Source: Humisphaera borealis
GTDB taxonomy: Bacteria > Planctomycetota > Phycisphaerae > Tepidisphaerales > Tepidisphaeraceae
Assembly (NCBI RefSeq): GCF_015169395.1
Contig: NZ_CP063458.1
Location: 248,001-312,000, forward strand
Length of the DNA: 64,000 nt
Direction of reading: 5' to 3'
The position numbers and the translations under genes were made by a program. The notes under the pieces were generated by a model. That model made no database searches. It was not told the DNA's origin and saw only the letters and a list, made by a program, of their open reading frames with translations. Shown here one piece after another: positions 60,492 to 64,000 of the stretch (positions are counted from its first letter, which is position 1; each line of letters starts with the position of its first letter).

Positions 60492-62984
60492 ATGTTGAAC
60501 TTGCGCACTGCGTTTGCTGCGATCAGGCGTCGGCGGGTACTGAAGTCTGCTCGTGAAGCGGGTTGCGCTAAGTCTGTCCCTACTACGATGGCGGAACGGC
60601 TTGAGTGCCGCCGTCTGCTCTCCGTGTCCCTGGTCAAGAACATCAATGACAGCGTCGGGGATTCCATTCCCGGAGAGATCGTCGCCGTTGGCGGTCTGAA
60701 AGTATTTGGCGCGACGAATGTCTCGTCCGGGCGCGAGCTTTGGCGTACTGACGGAACCGGACTCGGAACGCAGCTACTGGTTGACCTGAACCCCAACCCC
60801 CAGGAGTGGGTCAGCGATCCCCTGATGCTGCCCAATGGGAAGGCGGTCTTCCTTGCAAGCGGCACTGGCGGCAACCGGCCGTATGTGACTGACGGCACCG
60901 CTCTGGGAACGGTGCAACTCGCTCCCATCGTTGGCGTGCAGGGCAACTACGTGGTCGCCGGCAACCTCGCCTACTTCGGGACCGCGAATCAACTCTGGCG
61001 AACCGACGGCACGGTTGCCGGCACATTCCCCGTCGCCGCCACGTCCTTCTTCGTTGTTAGCCCGGGTGCGAGTTTCGCCGTCAGCGGCACGTCGGCGTAC
61101 TTCGTGGGAACTGACAACGAAGTCTGGTTTACCGACGGGACGGTCGACGGCACACACCAGTTCATCGATATCCAGCCGGGCGTCCCTTCCTACGCCCGCA
61201 TGTTTTTGCCCCAGAGTGATGGGTCAGTACTGTTTTGGGCAGAAGACGGCATCCACGGGAAGGAACTCTGGCGCAGCGACGGGACCGACATCGGGACGAG
61301 CCTCGTTCGTGATATCACGCCGGGCTCCGGCTCCGTCGGCGGCTACTTCATGTTCCAGCTTGGCGGCGGCCGCGCCGTGTTCGACATTGGCCCGGCGCTC
61401 TGGTCGACGAACGGAACGGAGGCCGGGACGACACCGATCAAGGCGAGCTTCGTGCCTCAGTCGCTGGGGTTCCTCGGGGGCAAGATGTACTTCAGCGAGA
61501 ACGGCCAGCTTTGGATGACCGACGGAACCGCCGCCGGCACCAAGCTCGTGCCCGGCACGCCGACCGGTGTGTCGCAGATTCAAGTCGCCGGCAACACCGT
61601 CTTTTTCGCCGGTACCGACGCGGCCGGGGGGAAGGAGCTCTGGGGCGCCACCAATGGCGTTGCGACTCGTATCAAGGACATCTTCGTCGGCGAAATCGGA
61701 TCGCAGGTGAGATTGGAGAGCGCAATCGGGAATCGGATGTACTTCCGTGCCACCGACGGGGACGGAAGCCCGCAATTGTGGCAATCGGACGGCACGAGCG
61801 CAGGCACCTTCCCGATCACCGTCGGCGGGTCACCCGGCATTGGCCAGACTGCGGTACCGCTGTTCCGTGAAGCCAATGGGACGGTCTACCTCCGGGCGGA
61901 TGACGGCACGCTTGGGTCCGAGTTGTGGTCGGCGACGCCTGACGCGCCATCAACCTTTTCCATCGCGGATGCATCAGTCAACGAAGGCAGCAACGGTACG
62001 ACGAGTCTGGTGCTCACGGTGAGCCGCACGAACAGCGCCGGCTATGCCGCGGTGAACTGGTCAACCGCGAACGGTAATGTCGCGGGCGCCATCGCACAGG
62101 CGGGCAGTGATTACACCGCCAGCACCGGAACCGTTTTCTTTGCGCCCGGACAACTCACCCGGCAGTTGTTCATGAATGTAGTCGGCGACACCGCCGTCGA
62201 GAGCAACGAGAGCTTCTTCGTGAATCTTTCGAGCTTCTATTCGGCGACGTTCGCCGACAGTCAAGCGGTTGCCACCATTGTCAATGACGACCAGGCCGTC
62301 ACTGTGGCAGGGCTTTCAGTTAACGACGTCTCCATCACCGAAGGGGCCGGCGCTACGACCAAAAACCTGGCGTTTACCGTCTCGCTGAGCAAGAAGGTCG
62401 CCAAGGCAGTGACGTTCAGCTACGCCACCCAAGGAAACACCGCGGCCAGCGGCACCGATTTCGTCGCCAAGACCGGCACGGCGACGATCGCCGCCAACGC
62501 GCTGTCGGTCGTCGTCAACGTCGTCATCAAGGGAGATGCCGTCTACGAGCCCGACGAGACGTTCTATCTCAAACTCAGCAACGCGGTAAACGCGACGATC
62601 CTGGACAACACGGGCATCGGCAAGATCGTCAACGACGAGTTGATTCCGAAGCTGAACATCTTCGACGCGCCATCCATCATCGAAGGCAACAGCGGAACCC
62701 GGCAGCTCGTTTACACGGTGAAACTGGACAAGGCATCGTCTACGGCGGTGACGGTAAACTTCGCGACGGCCGACGGCACGGCGAAGGTCGCGTCCAATGA
62801 CTACAAGGCCCTCAGCGGCAAGCTGACGTTCGCCGCCGGCGAGACCAGCAAGACGATCATCGTCACGACGGTGGGGGACACACGCAAGGGCGTGGACGAG
62901 ACAGTGTTCGTGAAGCTCAGCAGCGCGATCGGCGCTCAGATTGTAGACGGGCAGGCGGTGGGGACGATCAAGAATGATGACTGA
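60492..62984 (+). CDS. giant surface protein with ELWxxDGT repeats and Calx-beta domains
   Basis: An 830-residue exported protein. GGAGG at 60483-60487 supports the ATG at 60492. Residues 33-44 (TMAERLECRRLL) match the planctomycete extracellular export motif E-x-LE-x-RRLLS. Residues about 65-490 contain at least seven ELW-x-x-DGT-x-x-GT repeats ('ELWRTDGTGLGTQLL', 'QLWRTDGTVAGTFPV', 'ELWRSDGTDIGTSLV', 'QLWMTDGTAAGTKLV', 'QLWQSDGTSAGTFPI'), predicted to form a propeller. Three Calx-beta domains follow (about 492-605, 610-715, 720-830), each with the 'N-D-D' end motif. It is probably a calcium-binding cell-surface adhesin. Confidence 0.92.
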   Translation: MLNLRTAFAAIRRRRVLKSAREAGCAKSVPTTMAERLECRRLLSVSLVKNINDSVGDSIPGEIVAVGGLKVFGATNVSSGRELWRTDGTGLGTQLLVDLNPNPQEWVSDPLMLPNGKAVFLASGTGGNRPYVTDGTALGTVQLAPIVGVQGNYVVAGNLAYFGTANQLWRTDGTVAGTFPVAATSFFVVSPGASFAVSGTSAYFVGTDNEVWFTDGTVDGTHQFIDIQPGVPSYARMFLPQSDGSVLFWAEDGIHGKELWRSDGTDIGTSLVRDITPGSGSVGGYFMFQLGGGRAVFDIGPALWSTNGTEAGTTPIKASFVPQSLGFLGGKMYFSENGQLWMTDGTAAGTKLVPGTPTGVSQIQVAGNTVFFAGTDAAGGKELWGATNGVATRIKDIFVGEIGSQVRLESAIGNRMYFRATDGDGSPQLWQSDGTSAGTFPITVGGSPGIGQTAVPLFREANGTVYLRADDGTLGSELWSATPDAPSTFSIADASVNEGSNGTTSLVLTVSRTNSAGYAAVNWSTANGNVAGAIAQAGSDYTASTGTVFFAPGQLTRQLFMNVVGDTAVESNESFFVNLSSFYSATFADSQAVATIVNDDQAVTVAGLSVNDVSITEGAGATTKNLAFTVSLSKKVAKAVTFSYATQGNTAASGTDFVAKTGTATIAANALSVVVNVVIKGDAVYEPDETFYLKLSNAVNATILDNTGIGKIVNDELIPKLNIFDAPSIIEGNSGTRQLVYTVKLDKASSTAVTVNFATADGTAKVASNDYKALSGKLTFAAGETSKTIIVTTVGDTRKGVDETVFVKLSSAIGAQIVDGQAVGTIKNDD

Positions 62985-63015
62985 TCGGAGGTTGGTAGTC
63001 ATTCGTCCGCAAACT

Positions 63016-63149
63016 TTTTGCGCCATCCCCGAAGGGATGGGCTCGGACGCGGACATACCGCAAGGTCTGCGATCGTCTTCGATTTGATTTATCCCGACGC
63101 TAGTCGTGTGCCGGCGTCCGAGCCCACCCCTTCGAGGATGGCGCCAAAA
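63016..63149. repeat. TTTTGGCGCCATCC...GGACGC inverted repeat upstream of the beta-lactamase-fold gene
   Basis: The arm 63016-63050 and the inverted arm 63114-63149 agree with two mismatches and one single-base gap over 36 positions. The sequence from 62985 to 63215 otherwise shows only a CTCCCGAC-type word after the right arm. Confidence 0.92.
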
Positions 63150-63215
63150 TGTTCTGGCTCCCGACCCCGACTCCCGACTACTCAACTACTGACGAGGCGC
63201 GGTAAGCTTTTCGGC

Positions 63216-64000
63216 ATGCGAACTGCCAAGCTCCTTTCTTTGTCGTGCATACTCACCGCCATGACGATGACCGCTGCCCGTGCCGCTGATGCGCCACCGA
63301 AACTGCCGGGTGTATCCGAGAAGATGTTGACCTTCGTAAAGGACAGCGAAGTTTCCGGCGTTGTCACGCTGGTCGCGAATAGCGACGGCATCATCCACCT
63401 GAGCGCCGAAGGGCTGGCCGACATCGAAGCCAACAAGCCGATGCAGCCCGACAGCCTGTTCTGGATCGCGTCGATGACCAAGCCGGTGACCGGCGTGGCA
63501 ATGATGATGCTGGTCGATGAGGGCAAGCTTGCGATCGACGATCCGGTCGCGAAGTACATTCCTGAGTTCGCGAACCTGAAGAAGCCGGACGGCTCGCCGG
63601 CGAATTTGACCGTGCGGCATCTGATGACTCACACGTCGGGGTTGTCGGAAGTCTCGCCTGAAGTCGGCAAGACCGCGACGAAGCTCGCCGACCTGATTCC
63701 GTCGTTCCTCAGTAAGCCGACGCAGTTCGTCCCCGGCAGCAAGTGGCAGTATTGCCAGAGCGGTATCAACACCGGTGGGCGGATCGTCGAAGTCATCAGC
63801 GGGATGAGCTACCCCGAGTTCCTGCAGAAGCGGCTGTTCGATCCACTTGGCATGACCGATACCAGCTTCTATCCGCCGAAGGAGAAGTTGGATCGCCTGG
63901 CCGACAGCTACAAGAAGGACGGCATGAAGCTCGCTGCCGTGCCCATTGCGTTCCTGAACGGCAAAAGTCCGAGCGACACCAACCGCTACCCGCTGGCCAA
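63216..64000 (+). CDS. beta-lactamase-fold serine hydrolase, N-terminal part
   Basis: The frame from ATG 63216 stays open to the window edge (about 261 residues). A signal peptide (MRTAKLLSLSCILTAMTMTA ending 'ARAAD') precedes a class C beta-lactamase-like domain: nucleophile motif SxxK in 'FWIASMTKPVTGVAMMMLVDEGKLAIDDPV', 'LTVRHLMTHTSGLSEV', Tyr motif 'WQYCQSGINTGGRIVEVISGM' and 'LFDPLGMTDTSFYPP'. Such planctomycete proteins are esterases or D-amino-peptidases more often than true beta-lactamases. Confidence 0.9.
   Translation, partial: MRTAKLLSLSCILTAMTMTAARAADAPPKLPGVSEKMLTFVKDSEVSGVVTLVANSDGIIHLSAEGLADIEANKPMQPDSLFWIASMTKPVTGVAMMMLVDEGKLAIDDPVAKYIPEFANLKKPDGSPANLTVRHLMTHTSGLSEVSPEVGKTATKLADLIPSFLSKPTQFVPGSKWQYCQSGINTGGRIVEVISGMSYPEFLQKRLFDPLGMTDTSFYPPKEKLDRLADSYKKDGMKLAAVPIAFLNGKSPSDTNRYPLA

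Overview
The window looks like chromosome from a GC-rich planctomycete, most likely class Phycisphaerae (Tepidisphaera/Humisphaera-like). The evidence is a PVC-type sugar microcompartment operon, a 1260-residue secreted dehydrogenase with a PVC-type heme domain, a XylR-like AraC regulator, long PstA/PstC permeases, an RpiB-like microcompartment protein, and two surface proteins with the planctomycete 'E-x-LE-x-R' export motif. Taxonomy is inferred from gene content only. No transposase, tRNA, rRNA or CRISPR array was seen.

Layout. 1-5.3 kb: end of lpxI, mutY, a DUF4926 protein, asnB and a sugar-type regulator. 5.4-10.7 kb: a multidomain secreted electron-transfer protein and a PQQ-type beta-propeller. 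10.8-19.3 kb: a complete kdpFABCDE potassium system preceded by an extra 34-residue membrane peptide and four phased TTGA boxes. 19.4-21.3 kb: a small Cys4 protein and metG. 21.4-29.1 kb: the phosphate uptake genes pstSCAB with a lipoprotein (minus strand). 29.2-34.0 kb: a response regulator, then a SAM-I riboswitch with its own terminator controlling thrC-like, secreted, MoaD-like and NIL-domain genes, followed by an EcsC-family gene. 34.1-38.6 kb: lutA, lutB and lutC for lactate oxidation, split by an antisense surface-protein gene. 39.5-51.6 kb: a minus-strand microcompartment operon encoding PduL, three BMC-H, three BMC-P, acetate kinase, CoA-acylating aldehyde dehydrogenase, an RpiB-like protein, class II aldolase, an LDH-like dehydrogenase, a secreted protein, a TIM-barrel aldolase-like protein with a tail, and a DeoR regulator. 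51.9-64 kb: lipoprotein, epimerase, truncated hemoglobin, secreted proteins, amidohydrolase, quinone oxidoreductase, HrpB helicase, a giant ELWxxDGT/Calx-beta surface protein and a beta-lactamase-fold serine hydrolase cut by the window edge.

How it fits together. The aldolase would split fuculose-1-P or rhamnulose-1-P to DHAP and lactaldehyde. Inside the shell, aldehyde dehydrogenase, PduL and (probably outside) acetate kinase turn lactaldehyde into lactate with ATP gain, while the LDH-like enzyme recycles NADH. The neighbouring LutABC could then oxidise the lactate to pyruvate.

The most unusual structure is not a gene. Almost every intergenic spacer of the microcompartment operon, and many spacers elsewhere, is filled by a long imperfect inverted repeat. 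Each is built from short tandem 'words' (7-14 bp) that differ from spacer to spacer. The arms begin at, or actually supply, the stop codon of the upstream gene. A second notable system is the SAM-riboswitch-controlled thrC-like/MoaD/NIL operon, which suggests protein-thiocarboxylate sulfur transfer to homocysteine rather than plain threonine synthesis.
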